DNA of 64,000 nt. Origin: Rhabdophis nuchalis (taxonomy: Eukaryota > Chordata > Lepidosauria > Squamata > Natricidae). The notes beneath the pieces are model-generated. The model was not told where the DNA came from, did no database searches, and was given only the letters and a program-made list of their open reading frames with translations. The stretch lies in contig CM077643.1 in the NCBI GenBank assembly GCA_039707465.1, positions 372,974,419 through 373,038,418 on the forward strand, written 5' to 3'. Of the stretch, positions 1-11,844 are shown in pieces (position 1 is the stretch's first letter; every line of letters begins with the position of its first letter). The translations under genes and the position numbers were made by a program.

Positions 1-65
1 ACAATAGCAGAGTTGGAAGGGACCTTGTAGGTCTTCTAGTCCAACCCCCTGCATGGGCAGGAATC

Positions 66-1661
66 TTATACCATTTCAGACAAATGGCTGTCTAACATCT
101 TTTTAAAGACTTCCAGGGTTGGGGCATTCACAACTGCTGGAGGCAAGCTGTTCCAGAGGTTAATTGTTCTTACTGTTAGGAAATTTCTCCTTAGTTCTAA
201 GTTGCTTCTCTCCTTGGTTAGTTTCCACCCATTGCTCCTTGTCCTGCCCCCAGGTGTCTTGGAGAAAAGTTTGACTCCCTCTTCTTTGTGGCACCCTCTG
301 AGATATCGGAACACTGCTATCATGTCTCCCCTGGTCCTTCTCTTCATCAAACTAGACATACCCAGTTCCTGCAGCCGTTCTTCATATGTCTTAGTCTCCA
401 GTCCTCTAATCATCTTGGTTGCTCTTCTTTGCACTCTTTCCAGAGTCTCCACGTCTTTTCTACATCGTGGCGACCAAAACTGTATGCAGTATTCCAAGTG
501 TGGCCTTACCAAGGCACTATACAGTGGCATTAACACTTCACGCGATCTAGATTCTATCCCTCTGTTGATGCAGCCTAGAACTGTGTTGGCTTTTTTGGCA
601 GCTGCTGCACACTGCTGGCTCATATTTAAATGGTTGTCCACTAGGATTCCGAGATCCCTCTCACAGTTGCTACTATTGAGCAAGGTACCACCTATACTGT
701 ACTTGTGCATTTGGTTTTTCTTGCCTATATGTAGGACCTTACTTTTTTCACAATTGAATTTCATTTTATTAGACAGTGCCCAATGTTCAAGTTTGTCTAG
801 ATCCTTCTGTATCTTAAGCCTATCTTCTGGAGTGTTGGCTATTCCTGCCAGCTTGGTGTCGTCTGCGAATTTGATGAGTTCCCCATTTATCCCCTCATCC
901 AAATCGTTGATGAAGATGTTAAAGAGTACTGGGCCTAAAACAGAGCCTTGGGGGACTCCACTGCATACTTCCTTCCATGTAGATGCAGTTCCATTGAGGA
1001 CTACACGTTGAGTGCGGTTGGTCAGCCAGTTACGAATCCATTTGGTGGTGGTGCTGTCTAACCCACAATTTTCTACTTTATCTAATAGTAGGTTATGGTC
1101 TACTTTATCAAATGCCTTACTGAAGTCCAGGTAAATTATATCAACAGCATTCCTCTGGTCCACTGATTTTGTTACTTTGTCAAAGAATGCAATTAGATTC
1201 GTCTGGCATGATCTGTTTTTGACAAACCCATGTTGGCTTTTGGCTATTACTTTGTTTGCTTCTAGGTGTTCACTTATTTGTTGTTTAATTATCTTTTCCA
1301 GAATCTTTCCTGGTATTGAGGTCAGGCTGATGGGTCTATAGTTTCCTGGATCTGTTTTTTTTCCTTTTTTGAAGATGGGAACCACATCTGCTCTTTTCCA
1401 GTCTTCTGGCAGTTCCCCGGTGCTCCAGGATCTCTGAAAGATATAGTTCAGTGGTTCTGAGATCTCGTCTGCCAGTTCCTTCAGAACCCTGGGGTGTAAT
1501 CCATCCGGTCCTGGTGATTTGAACTCGTCCAGGGCAGACAGGTGCTCACTTACCATTTTCTTCTCTATTTCAACTTGTGTTCCTAATCTGATATTTGTGG
1601 TGCTGTTTTTGATTTTTGATTGATTGGACTGTTTTATCCCTTTGTGTAAAGACAGATGCAA
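66..1661 (-). CDS. CR1 ORF2 reverse transcriptase (partial, 531 codons)
   Basis: Retrotransposon reverse transcriptase, the enzyme that copies CR1 RNA at a nicked chromosomal target. The frame is open for 531 codons. It shows the linker/RT0 motif SPGPDG at about residues 49-54, the catalytic LDFSKAFD block at 178-185, GVPQGS at 235-240 and the active-site FADD at 265-268. The C-terminal thumb and tail end with a leucine-rich stretch that is shared with every other CR1 copy in the window. The N-terminal endonuclease is missing. Upstream codons continue in another frame at 1570-1830, so a frameshift separates the RT from its linker. The first Met is only the first available codon and not a natural start. 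This is a transposon protein, not a host gene. Confidence 0.92.
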   Translation of the reverse strand: MHLSLHKGIKQSNQSKIKNSTTNIRLGTQVEIEKKMVSEHLSALDEFKSPGPDGLHPRVLKELADEISEPLNYIFQRSWSTGELPEDWKRADVVPIFKKGKKTDPGNYRPISLTSIPGKILEKIIKQQISEHLEANKVIAKSQHGFVKNRSCQTNLIAFFDKVTKSVDQRNAVDIIYLDFSKAFDKVDHNLLLDKVENCGLDSTTTKWIRNWLTNRTQRVVLNGTASTWKEVCSGVPQGSVLGPVLFNIFINDLDEGINGELIKFADDTKLAGIANTPEDRLKIQKDLDKLEHWALSNKMKFNCEKSKVLHIGKKNQMHKYSIGGTLLNSSNCERDLGILVDNHLNMSQQCAAAAKKANTVLGCINRGIESRSREVLMPLYSALVRPHLEYCIQFWSPRCRKDVETLERVQRRATKMIRGLETKTYEERLQELGMSSLMKRRTRGDMIAVFRYLRGCHKEEGVKLFSKTPGGRTRSNGWKLTKERSNLELRRNFLTVRTINLWNSLPPAVVNAPTLEVFKKMLDSHLSEMV

Positions 1662-1830
1662 AGAAAGAGTTAAATAGTTCTGCTTTCTCCCTGTTGCTTA
1701 TCATCTTCTTGCCATTTTCTCCCAGCAGTGGACCAATTGTTTCCTTAACTTTTTTCTTATTTTTAACATGTTGGAAGAAGCTTTTTTTGTTATTTTTTAC
1801 TTTTTTCCTCATTATTGTTGCTACACCCAC
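1570..1830 (-). pseudogene. CR1 ORF2 linker fragment, frameshifted
   Basis: This 86-codon stretch has a lysine- and asparagine-rich segment (KNNKKSFFQHVKNKKK) that also occurs in the larger CR1 near 47760-47830, where it sits between endonuclease and RT. It overlaps the start of the 531-codon RT frame but lies in a different phase. The two pieces are therefore one protein broken by a small insertion or deletion near 1600-1650. Confidence 0.8.
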
Positions 1831-2379
1831 TCATTACCCAAGGTAATTGTCCATTTCTTAAGGACTAGCAAGAGATCAAGGTTCTAAGGCAAATTGAGAA
1901 ATGCAGCTCACTTAAACAGTTTCCCCATTAACTGCTTTCTGTGGTTTTTGAGCAAAAAATCCCACATTATTAAATATTGGTTTCCTTTCTTTCCAGAGCA
2001 TCCAATTTTACCATTTTCAGTCTCACTGGTCTGCTACTGTTTAATGTACCCATGGTAATTTGATTTCTAATTTTGCATATTGATCTCTTATAATGTCCTA
2101 TATCGAGGCTATTTGAAGTGGGGTTGGGGAGAAATCACTTGAAGTCCGCAAAAATAGGCTCCAACCCTCAAGGAAAGTTTAGGAGATATGGCTGAATAAC
2201 CACTTTTCCACTAATTTTTGGGAATGTATCCTTAATCCACTTTCTATACATTGCCCACCACCAACCTAGGTCAATACTTGACTCCATGAAGGACCCTCTC
2301 AGTATGTCTTTTGTTCTAGGTTGGATCTCTTTCTGACTTTGTTCTATGCAATACTTCTTGTCCTTCCCTCAGTTCTTTG

Positions 2380-2870
2380 GATATTAGGTTGCCACAAACA
2401 CATCCTTCTCTGTGACAGCCTTTCAAATATTGGAAGACTATCATGTCACTCCTAGCCCTTCTCTTTATTATACTGGACACACCCAGTTTCTGAAATCATT
2501 CATCCTGTTTTAGCCTCTAGTCCCCTAATCATCTTTATTGCTCTTCTTTGCATCCTTCCTAAAGTTTCTATCATGGTAACCAAAACTGGATACAGTATTC
2601 CAAGTTTTTTCTTAGCAAAGCAGTATAAAGTGGTACTAAACATTTCAATTGACCTTTATAAAGTCTCTCTGTTGATGCAGATGTGGCTTTCCCCCCACTT
2701 TTTGGCAGCTGCAGCAGACTGCTGGCTCATATGTATGCTAGTGGCTGTCCACTAGCAGTCTGAGGTCCCTCTCACAGTTACTGCTTTTGAGCTACGTATC
2801 ACCTGTTGTATACATTTGGTTTTTCTTGCCCAAATGTAAAGCGATGTTCTCACCATTTAAATTTAGAGAT
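2380..2870 (-). mobile_element. CR1 fragment, strongly diverged
   Basis: A minus-strand piece of the CR1 3' coding region, collinear with about 280-760 of the first CR1. Examples are the counterparts of the TATCATGTC block and the GCAGCTGC...TGCTGGCTCATAT block. Many substitutions and small deletions have removed any long frame, so it is older than the CR1 at the window start. Confidence 0.75.
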
Positions 2871-3799
2871 AAGTAATAAAAGTGTGCCCCCATGATATCC
2901 TTTGTAGCTGAAGAAGCAGGAAACGTTCAATATACCCAACACTCAAAGAAAGAAGCTGATAGAATCCAAGCTCCTTCTCAACTTTTGCTAAGTTTTTATG
3001 TCCCACAAGACTTCTAATAACTCTTGTTTACAAGTAAGGCTGCAGGAATATTTCCAACACTACATATATTCTTTTTTGTTTAGAGGGGGGTTTTAGATAG
3101 AAATCTCCTAGATAAGGTAGAATATTACAATGAAAGCAAGATCACCTTGTGCTTCATTTGAGTGCCAAAAACACCCACCAAGAAGCAGAGTAGCTGTTTT
3201 CCCAAAACCCACAGATAAAAATGTGTCAGTGTAACACTGACATGGAGGACAAATGACAGAATCACCCTGAAACCTTCAAGACAGAGACATTTTTGATTTT
3301 AGAACCTTTTGAATCTGGGATTTTACCATCTTTGCTACTGAATAGATATTATGCCACAAGCAGAACTGGTGCATAATTTGGGTTCCTTCTGGTTTCAGGA
3401 CTCTGCTTGAGAAACAGATGACAGTCATGCCTAGTATTGATTTTCCATGTTTTTGAGCTGTGTCCCTCTTCTATTACTCCTGCCATAGTCATCTTCCAAA
3501 AGGTCTACTTTAATTTGTTCCACATGGACCTGGGTATTTGGAAACTTCAATTGGTACAAAACGGGGTGAGGTAGGCAGTTATGAGTGCTCCTGGAAAAGT
3601 AAATGTCTGCCTAATTAGATTATATATCATTATAATTAGATTAGAGACCATAGTTTACAACAGTAAAAATTAACTCAGACTAAAAATAAAAGTATGAAAA
3701 GCAGTGCATAAAAGAATTGTTTTTAAAAAATGACAAAAACTAGAATGAGAGCATTAAAGTGGTTGCATTCGAGGTTGGGCAAATGTGTTCCAAATAAAA

Positions 3800-4050
3800 G
3801 AATGTGCAGCACCTCTCAGTGCAATGCAGTCTCAAGGTACATGAGAGGGATAGAATCAAGATCACATGAAGTCTTGGTACCACTGTATAAGATCTTGGTA
3901 AGATCATAATTGGAAAATTGTTTTTTTTTAATATTGTAGTTCTGATCATTACAATATAAAAAAACGCTATGTTGAGACTCTAAAAAGAGTGCAGAAAAGA
4001 GCAAATGATTAGGGGCCTGAAGACTAAAACATATAAAGAATGCAGATGTG
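3800..4050 (+). mobile_element. CR1 fragment, diverged, plus strand
   Basis: Reading forward, the degenerate translation follows the CR1 RT C-terminal region: a run like [14 protein letters not shown] around 3845-3880, and TLKRVQKRA around 3978-4005. The first long CR1 encodes the same motifs. No frame survives. Confidence 0.65.
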
Positions 4051-4439
4051 GTATTCATCAGGTTCTGGCCATTTCTGGAAAACCGGTAGCGGAAATTTTG
4101 AGTAGTTTTGAGAACCGAAAGTACTCATGGAGTTGACATGGCTAAATGAATACCTTTAATGCAGAAAAAGAAGATTGCATGTGATGTATTTTGCTTATGC
4201 TGTAGATCTCAAGAATATTTGAAAAAGAGACTGTTGGTTTTCTTTTCAGCCGTAAAATTACAGATTTCAAAGAGATTTGTTACATTTTTAGGAACCAAAT
4301 CCCTTTTATACCATAATTCAGGCTTTCAAGACAGTGAAATTCTGGTTTTTCTCTTCATACCCTTCCAAGCCAATCAAATTAATTAATTAATTAATGGCTT
4401 TGTAAGGGGCCTGATCTCTGCTGATCTCTCTTTAATTCA

Positions 4440-6530
4440 GGAACCATTAGTACCTCTTCACCATCTACCGTTCTTCTGCAGCATATCAGACTTGGATGAC
4501 GTAATATAGGAAGAGTATTGAAAGCTTTCAAGTTTGTGTTCTAGAGCTTGAGTAGACTATGGGCAGCCATGACAAGAAACTGTAGGATTATTGAAATATT
4601 TGTCATTTGAGAGAAAAGTGCACAGTCTCAAATTATCCTACTTGGATATATTCTATGAAGTCCAGTTCTCCAGATAAAGATCTAATTCTCAAAAAGGTAG
4701 AAGGAATGAAATAAAGAGGACAACTAATTGCAACATAGATGGGTTCAGTTACAGTACTGATAATGCACTATTGGAAGTGCTCAAGGACCAGATTACTACA
4801 AATTGTCATGGAGAAAATCTATCTATGAAGGTCCTAAGAATCAACATCAAATGATAACACATAATTAATCAATGAGGATGATCACTGTAGATTGCACTGC
4901 CTGCAGCCAAGAAATGGGATGCAAATAGGGCGAAAGATACAGAATGAATAGTCCTTTCACTCTGGAAGGAAAAAGGAGAAGATCTATGAAGAAGTTTCAA
5001 ATTCATATGCCAGCTGTGTTCTTTACACAAAAAAATTACTCAAGATTACTCAAAGACCATCAACGGTTTCTTCTTAATGCAAGATTAAATGTGGAAATGG
5101 CGATTACAATTTACATCCCTCAGATATTGCAACTCTGGGTTTACAGAAGTAAACTTATAGAAGTTTACAGAATTGCCCTGTGGTGGCATAACATAGCTGC
5201 TACAACAAGTGAGGCAACCAGTTACCCACTCATCCAAAGTAAAGATGGAAATTGAAAGGTCTGCTTGCCATTTTCAATGGAATAAAAGTTTGTACTGGCA
5301 TGAAATTAAATTGTTTTCCATCCAAGGATTATTCACAACCCCATCATCTCAGTGATACTATTAAAACTACCTTCTCTTGCTCTGAATTTAAAGCCTTCGC
5401 TTCACACAATCACTATTCAATCAGTCACTAGAACATTCAACCACTAGACAGAATCTGCAATTTACATGATCTGGTAGCCAGGTGAGATATGGGAAGCATA
5501 TCAATTACTAATCAATTATTTCTACTTGCTTGGCTAAGTGATTTATCAACCCTCTCTGGCAAAGTGGATATGAGTGTGGCCAAAAGGAGCAGAAATTTTA
5601 GTTCTATGTCAAGAGCACTACTTATTAATGGGTGGCTTGCTTTGCAAAATGACTCCCTCACTGCTGCAACCCCATTTGAGCACCAGTTCACTTAAAAAGC
5701 CCTTGGCCATTGCACTGGCACCTACCTGTCTAGTAACATCCACACACACAAACACACAGAACTAATTACTAGAGAGGGATATGTTACTATATAAGAAATT
5801 ATGAGCTGGGGTAGCCATAACAAGTCAGCCAATGGGAACTGTTTGGTAACTAAGAAACAGTATCTGTTGAGAGCCATGTCAGGCGGCTTGGAGCCTGGGC
5901 GCGACTTAGCATAACTGGTCTGTATAAATATAGAGCTTCTGACTTCTGGTGGCTTTGATTGTTTCTGCTTCTTCTTCTTGTATTTGCTATCATGTTGCAA
6001 GAGCTGCATGGGTATTGTATACATGCATCACATTTTATATTACTATCTATAAACATGTTTCTTCTATAAATGAATCCTGCTGATATATTTACTTATCTGC
6101 TGGTTGGATTGCTACAGACTCTAACAGGATATATCAACCAATTGCTCCTTTTTCTGTTTACCTGTCAAAAAAGTCAGTCTGGAAAAGGTACCTTCCTTGA
6201 GGCAGCTGGGAAGGGCGTAGCCTTATTCCTTTTCCCTTGGGGTGTAATAAAAAAATTGCATGATTGCCCACTATCTTCTGTGACTGTACAAATTCCTTCA
6301 CCTGCTCAATATTATTTGAACTCAGAGCTAGGTATTTTGCCTCTTCATAGTTTGTTTATAAAGAACTCTCAGAAGTTAGAAATGGTATTGTCTGCAACAG
6401 CCCATTTTTAAAATAAAGACCCTGCTGTACAGGAAAATAGCTTTATGGTATGTGATATTATGTGGCTTTTACATGAAACACTTTATACACATAAATATAA
6501 CAGTTTTAACAAACTGTAAAGTGTTCTGAT
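4440..6530. other. Unassigned non-coding DNA
   Basis: About 2.1 kb with no recognisable gene, LTR or LINE. The longest frames (about 100-113 codons at 4944-5255, 5722-6024 and 6070-6411) have low-complexity or unremarkable translations and no recognisable domain. A (TTAA)n-like stretch sits just before it at 4378-4395. It could be further old defensin-locus flank, but I found no leader or cysteine exon in it. Confidence 0.5.
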
Positions 6531-6657
6531 TCACTCAGCAGTCTTCCTCAAGGCTAAAGTTGATGATCTCTGGAGGGCGCAGGATAGAGGATATTCCTCT
6601 ATCCTAGTCCTATTAGACCTCTCAGCGGCTTTTGATACCATCGACCATGGTATCCTA

Positions 6658-7731
6658 TTGCGCCGACTGGGGGGGTTGGGGCTGGGAGGCACCGTTTTGC
6701 GGTGGTTCTCGTCCTACCTCTCTGGTCGGTCACAATGTGTGTTGGCAGGGGGGCAGAGGTCGGCCTCGAGGCCCCTTATATGTGGGGTTCCTCAGGGGTT
6801 GGTCCTCTCGCCCCTACTGTTCAACACACATACGAAGCCGCTGGGTGAGATCATCCGTGGTTTTGGGGTGGGATATCATCTGCACGCTGATGATACTCAG
6901 TTGTACAAATCCACCCCAGACCACCCCAATGATGCCGTCGAGGTTATGTCCCGGTGCTTGGAAGCCGTACGGATCTGGATGGGTGGTAACAAACTCAAGC
7001 TCAACCCGTCCAAGACTGAGTGGCTGTGGCTTCCGGCGCCCCGGTTCAGCCAGATTATTCCAACTCTGGCCATTGGGGGCGAAACACCGGCCCCCGTGGA
7101 GAGGGCGTGCAATTTGGGTGTCCTCCTGGATTCCCGGCTGTCTATGGAAGATCATGTGGCAGCCGTGGACAGGGGGGCGTTTCATCAGGTACGCCTGATG
7201 CGCCAATTGCGCCCTTTACTGGACCGGGGTGCCTTACGCACAATCACTCAAGCACTCGTCACCTCTCGACTCGACTACTGTAATGCTCTCTACATGGGGC
7301 TCCCCTTGAGGTGCACCCGAAAGCTGCAGCTAGTCCAAAATGCAGCCGCGCGGGTGATTACGGGAGCGCCTAGACACTCCCACATAACACTTATCCTGCG
7401 CGAGGTGCACTGGCTTCCTGTGGTCTTTCGGGTGCGCTTCAAGGTTTTAACGACCATCTTTAAAGCGCTCCATGGCTCGGGGCCTAGTTATATGCGAGAC
7501 CGCCTCCTGCCCCATACATCCCTTAGACCGATACGCTCCCACAGAGAGGGCCTCCTCAGGGTGCCGTCGGCTGGACAATGCCGACTGGCGACACCCAGGG
7601 GAAGAGCCTTCTCTGTGGCAGGCCCAGCCCTCTGGAACGACTTACCCCCTGAACTCCGCTCCATCTCCGACCTCCGCCTCTTCCGCAAGTGTCTGAAGAC
7701 ACATCTATTCCATCTAGCCGGCCTAGCGTAA
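6658..7731 (+). CDS. L2-type LINE reverse transcriptase (partial)
   Basis: The C-terminal two thirds of an L2-type reverse transcriptase, open for 357 codons. The same frame continues upstream through LLDLSAAFDTIDHG near 6615-6650, so the stated start is arbitrary. It has GVPQG at about residues 43-47 and ADD at 77-79, preceded by His where sister copies (for example near 37255) have Tyr. The thumb and tail include SRLDYCNALYMGLPL and FSVAGPALWNDLPPELR, which recur in at least seven other copies here. The YADD-to-HADD change would be expected to impair polymerase activity. It is a transposon gene relic with a surprisingly long open frame. Confidence 0.88.
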   Translation: MRRLGGLGLGGTVLRWFSSYLSGRSQCVLAGGQRSASRPLICGVPQGLVLSPLLFNTHTKPLGEIIRGFGVGYHLHADDTQLYKSTPDHPNDAVEVMSRCLEAVRIWMGGNKLKLNPSKTEWLWLPAPRFSQIIPTLAIGGETPAPVERACNLGVLLDSRLSMEDHVAAVDRGAFHQVRLMRQLRPLLDRGALRTITQALVTSRLDYCNALYMGLPLRCTRKLQLVQNAAARVITGAPRHSHITLILREVHWLPVVFRVRFKVLTTIFKALHGSGPSYMRDRLLPHTSLRPIRSHREGLLRVPSAGQCRLATPRGRAFSVAGPALWNDLPPELRSISDLRLFRKCLKTHLFHLAGLA

Positions 7732-7796
7732 CCTCCATTACTGACTATTAGACAGTTTTAAACTTGGGATTTTTAATTCGGTTTTTAGCGCAGGGT

Positions 7797-8325
7797 TTTT
7801 TTTTTTTTTTTTTATTGAAAAAGTTTTATTGGTTTTACATTTTTTAACAGGATAGGGTAATGGTTACAAAGAAATTTTGAGAGCATTCACGTCAGAGTCG
7901 TCGGACCTTCCGAGACCTCAAAATACACATTAAAAAAGTTAACATAGAAAACATTTTCCATACCACTACAAGATGGAAGCAAGTACATTTACCTAAATTC
8001 TCCCTTCCATGCTGTCAGACATTTACAAAAAGTCCGGATAGAAATATTATACAAAATTGTTCAAGAAAAATCAAGGCAAAGTTATTTTTTTTGATCTAAG
8101 TCTTTTGGCTATTGTATCTTCTTTCTCTCCTCCCTGGCCCCCCGCGGGCGGGGCCGTGACCCCCTCTGTCCCCCCTGGATCTTCCCCCAGGGCAGAGGAA
8201 TATTTTTTAAGAAAGGCTTCCGCCTCAGCAACTGTTTTAATCCTCACTCTTCCTCCTTCCCAGAACACCAGCATCCCTTCAGGTGTCATCCCCTTGAACC
8301 AAATCCCGTGATCAAACAAGGGTTT
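7797..8325 (-). mobile_element. Truncated L1-like (ORF1-tail) insertion with poly(A)
   Basis: A minus-strand insertion whose poly(A) appears as a T run at 7797-7818, followed by the 3' end sequence also found at 16317-16400. It encodes the last part of an L1 ORF1-like protein (motifs GMTPEGMLVFWEGGRVRIKT and AEAEAFLKK, read from 8300 leftward) and is 5'-truncated. It interrupts the L2 3' UTR between the GCGCAGGG block and its continuation GGTTTATTTA. The repeated AGGGTTT at both edges is a plausible short target duplication. Confidence 0.75.
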
Positions 8326-8427
8326 ATTTATTAGAATAAGTTTTTTAAATTTTATATATTTTATATATTTTGTATGTATTTTAACATCCCTGTGCGCCAC
8401 CCTGGGTCCATTTGGAGAAGGGCGGGG

Positions 8428-8565
<138 letters not shown>

Positions 8566-8569
8566 GTGA

Positions 8570-8895
8570 TTCCTTTATAAACATCTCATTTCTCAGAATA
8601 ATCACCATATCATCAGGTTATTGAAAAATGGTAGTATGCTCTGGCAAAAGGTTAAAAACTAGCAAACTGTTTATATATTTTTCATTCCAAAATGTTTGAA
8701 ATATGTGTCTGTGTTACTGATTAATGTTTTAATTGAGGTTTTTTTTCAGACAATATTGATATTGACAATTGATATACCATTTAAACAATGGCACAAAATA
8801 TTTACACATTTGTATGAAAAAAAACCTCATACCAAAAACCAAGAATCAAGTATAAAATATTGCAAGATGCTAAAGAATGTACATTAGGATTAGGC
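8570..8895. other. Unassigned AT-rich DNA
   Basis: No gene or known repeat recognised. It has short open frames only and is rich in A/T runs. Confidence 0.5.
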
Positions 8896-8899
8896 CTGC

Positions 8900-9050
8900 T
8901 ATTTGGTATAGATGAAGGATTGGAGAAACAGGAGAGACTGGACAACGATTTGTCTGAAATGGTATAGGGTTTCCACCTTAAGCACAGGGTTGGAATAGAT
9001 GATCTCCTAAGTCCCTTCCAACTCAGTTATTCTATCATTCTGAGGTTGTT
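8900..9050 (+). mobile_element. CR1 3'-end fragment
   Basis: A plus-strand copy of the CR1 terminal block. The text around 8935-9020 (TGTCTGAAATGGTATAGGGT, then GGTTGGAATAGATGATCTCC, then CCTTCCAACTC) is the complement of the terminal block found at 1-110. It is diverged and non-coding. Confidence 0.8.
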
Positions 9051-9189
9051 GGAATTGGAACAAATTATTTTGACATTTGGATGCCATGTTTGTTTTTCTT
9101 TATGTTGACTTTAATATGGATATTATTTCAGTAATTTCAATATTCAATAATTCAATGTAATACAAACCCAAGCGATAGAAAATAATCCA

Positions 9190-10980
9190 ACCAGTGTCTT
9201 AAATGTTAAAAGAGTTGATTTTAACAAACTAAGAGAGTGCCTAGGAAAGATTCAATGGATGACAATCCTAAAGAGAAAAACAACCCACGAAGCATGGGAA
9301 CTCTAAAAATACAGCCATAAAATCCCAGTCCAGCACAATACCATTGAAAAAGAAAAACAGAAATTCAAGAAGAAACTAACATGGCTGCACAAAGATCTCC
9401 CTGACAGATTGAAAGACAAAAAAGACAAATACAAAAAATGGAAAGACAGATGCATAACTAAGGCTTATTCTCAACAGAGAGCCAGAACATGCAACGATGA
9501 AGTCAGGAAAGCAAAGTCTCAGAATGAATAAAGACTTGCAATAAATGTCAAAGATAATTTTAAAAATGTTTCTTTCAACATATTAATAACAAGAAAAATT
9601 CAAGAAAACAGTAGGTCCACTAAAGAGAGAAGACTGATAAGAAGTAACAAACAGTAGGGAGAAAGTAGATCTGTTTAACTCGTTCTTTGCATCGGTCTAC
9701 ACAAAAAAGGAAGAATAGCCCAATGTACCAAAAAACCTACTGGAAAAGAGAAACTAGAAATAAAAATTAAAATAAGCAAGAAAATGATAAGAGAACACCT
9801 ATTTGATCTAGATGTATATAAATCATTGAGATCTGACACTTAAATCCTAGCATTCTGAAGGAGCTAGCAGATGTTATCTCAGAAACATTGTACCATATCC
9901 TGGATCACCAGGGAAGTATCTGAGGATTAGAAAAGGGCTGAAGTGGTTTCCATCTTCAAGAAAGGTGGGAAAAACAGACCCAGGAAATTACAGGTCAATT
10001 AGTCTGATATCAATACCTGGGAAGATCCTGGAAAAGATAACCAAGAAACAGATCTGCAGATAACTAGAAGCAAATGAAGTTATAACCAGTAGCCAGAATG
10101 GGCTTGTTAAAAACAAATCATGCCAAACCAATCTTATTTCATTCTAAGATAAAGTGACTAAATTAGTATACCAGTGAAATGCTGTCAACATAGTATATTT
10201 AGATTTCATTAAGGCATTTGACAAAGTAGACCACAACCTATTTCTTGGTAAGCTAGAAAAATGTGGAATAGATAACTTCACCGCCAGATGAATTTGTGGC
10301 TTGCTGACAAATTGTATTCAATGAGCAGACCTTAATGGTTCTACATCCATGTAGAGAAAATTAAGCCCAAGGGTATACCCTTGTGGAGTACCACAAGGTT
10401 CTGTCTTAGGCACAGTACCCTTTAATATTTTCATAAATGACTTATATGAGGGAGTAGAAGGAGAACTCATCAAATTTGCAGATGTCAGTATGCCAACACT
10501 CCTGAAGACAAGCTCAGAATCCAAAAAGATCTTGACATACTTAAAGTATTGCATTTATGTGGGGGAAATGAAAGGTGTAAGTACAGATTAGGCAAGACCT
10601 GGTTCCCTGTGAGAGGGACCTTGGAGTTCAAAGTTCAGAGAAGAGCAACTAAGATTATCAAAGACCTGGAGACTAAAACATGCAAATAATGACTACAGGA
10701 TTTGGGTCTGGCTAGTCTACAGAAAAGAAGAATTAGTGGCAACATGATAGCAGTGTTCCAGAATTTGAGGCGCTGCCACAAAGAAGAGGGAATCACATTA
10801 TTCTACAAAGCACCACAAATCAAGACAAGAAACAATGGTTGGAAACTAACCAAAGAGAAACAACCTGGAATTAAGGAAAAACTTCCTAACAATGAGGACA
10901 ATTAAATCACTGGAACAGCTTGCCTTCAGAAATTGTGGGCACCCCAGTACTGGGGTTTTTAAAGAAGAGACTAGACTCTA
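9190..10980 (+). mobile_element. CR1 fragment, old, plus strand, internal and 3' coding
   Basis: A long but decayed CR1 in plus orientation. Its degenerate translation follows the endonuclease-RT linker (9200-9560), the RT core (SPGPDG-like around 9830, LDF.KAFDKVDHN around 10200-10240, a damaged VPQGS/F-A-D block near 10385-10490) and the RT tail (10690-10920). Many frameshifts and stops are present, with an internal deletion after the catalytic block. It belongs to an older insertion wave than the CR1 at 1-1840. Confidence 0.85.
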
Positions 10981-11160
10981 TTCTATACTTAAAAGTTTTT
11001 CACCATATATACAGCAATATGTGTACACTAAGCTCCAATTCATCATCCAAGTATTCATCAAAGAACTCTAATTAGCCTTTCTAGTCATTCAAAATTATAC
11101 AGCCAGGGTCAAACTAAAGAATTGCCTTTCTGAAAAAATTATTCACACCGTACCATTTCA
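10980..11160. other. Unassigned spacer
   Basis: Short AT-rich stretch between the decayed CR1 and the next L2 copy. No feature recognised. Confidence 0.4.
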
Positions 11161-11164
11161 CCTT

Positions 11165-11840
11165 TTCATGCTCTCTACATGGGGCTCCCCTTGAGGTGCA
11201 CCCGAAGACTACAGCTAGTTCAGAATGCAGCCGCACGAGCAATATTGGGTACCTCTAGGTATTCCCACGTAACACCACTCCTGCGTGAGCTGCACTGGCT
11301 GCCTGTGGTCTTTCGGGTGTGCTTCAAGGTGCTGGTTACCATCTTCAAAGCGCTCCATGGCACGGGACCTAGTTATCTGCGGGATCGCATCCTACAACAC
11401 ACATCCCTTCAGCCGATTCGCTCCCACAGAGAGGGACTTCTCCGGGTGCCGTCCACAAGGCAATGCCAGTGGGTGACGCCCAGGGGAAGGGCCTTCTCTG
11501 TGGCGGGCCCAACCCTCTGGAACGACCTTCCCCCCGAACTTAGATCTATCCCGGACCTCTGCTCCTTCCGCCAGCAACTAAAAACCTACTTTTTCCAACA
11601 GGCCGGCCTGGCCTAACCTACCATACTTAGCCTAGTTTTTTAGCAGAGAAATTCTACATTGGGCTTCAGTGATTAGTTTTTAATGGGGTAGATTTTAACA
11701 CAGGGTGTAAATTTAATATAGTTTTAAGTATTTATATATTTATTTTGTGGTGTATTATGTTTTTATATTTCCTGTGCACTGCCCCGAGTCCCTTCGGGGA
11801 GAGGGGGCGGTTAATAAGTCGAATGAAATGACCTTCAAAA
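11165..11840 (+). mobile_element. L2-type LINE 3' fragment
   Basis: A plus-strand, strongly 5'-truncated L2. The frame at 11179-11616 (145 codons) is the RT C-terminus, beginning MGLPLRCTRRLQLVQNAAAR and ending at the FSVAGP.LWNDLPPELR region. The 3' UTR closes with a G+C hairpin (CCCCGAGTCCCTTCGGGGAG at about 11781-11800) that recurs in several copies. Confidence 0.88.
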
Positions 11841-11844
11841 GCTA

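Larger units (their letters stand above)
1..1840 (-). mobile_element. CR1 LINE, 5'-truncated
   Basis: A minus-strand CR1 retrotransposon. Its 3' end lies at the left window edge (the ACAATAGCAG tail and the conserved tail block that follows it), and the body runs rightward through reverse transcriptase to a point upstream of the RT domain. The endonuclease and ORF1 present in the larger CR1 at 46070-50160 are absent, so this copy is 5'-truncated, as is usual for CR1. The match to the large CR1 is close throughout, which suggests a fairly young insertion. Confidence 0.93.
1850..4440. repeat. Low-copy duplicated flank, also present near 21500-24190
   Basis: Outside the CR1 pieces at 2380-2870 and 3800-4050 this is AT-rich non-coding DNA that matches a second block in the window by eye. 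The stretch around 1920-2300 pairs with 22720-23060, and 4180-4440 pairs with 24010-24200, where it lies upstream of the intact defensin gene. The part near 3270-3330 pairs with 21500-21580, so the order of segments has been rearranged. It looks like an old segmental duplication of defensin-locus flank. No coding exon was recognised in it. Confidence 0.6.

Noticed and set aside
202..1011. Long plus-strand open frame opposite the first CR1 (269 codons), repeated at 46285-46998 and 47277-47534
   Set aside because: It is the antisense of CR1 RT. It recurs wherever the element occurs and has no independent domain.
5915..6075. Promoter and leader exon of a further defensin copy in the left duplicated flank
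   Set aside because: TATAAATATAGAGC is TATA-like, but the downstream sequence has no MKILYLL-type leader and no donor in the right place.
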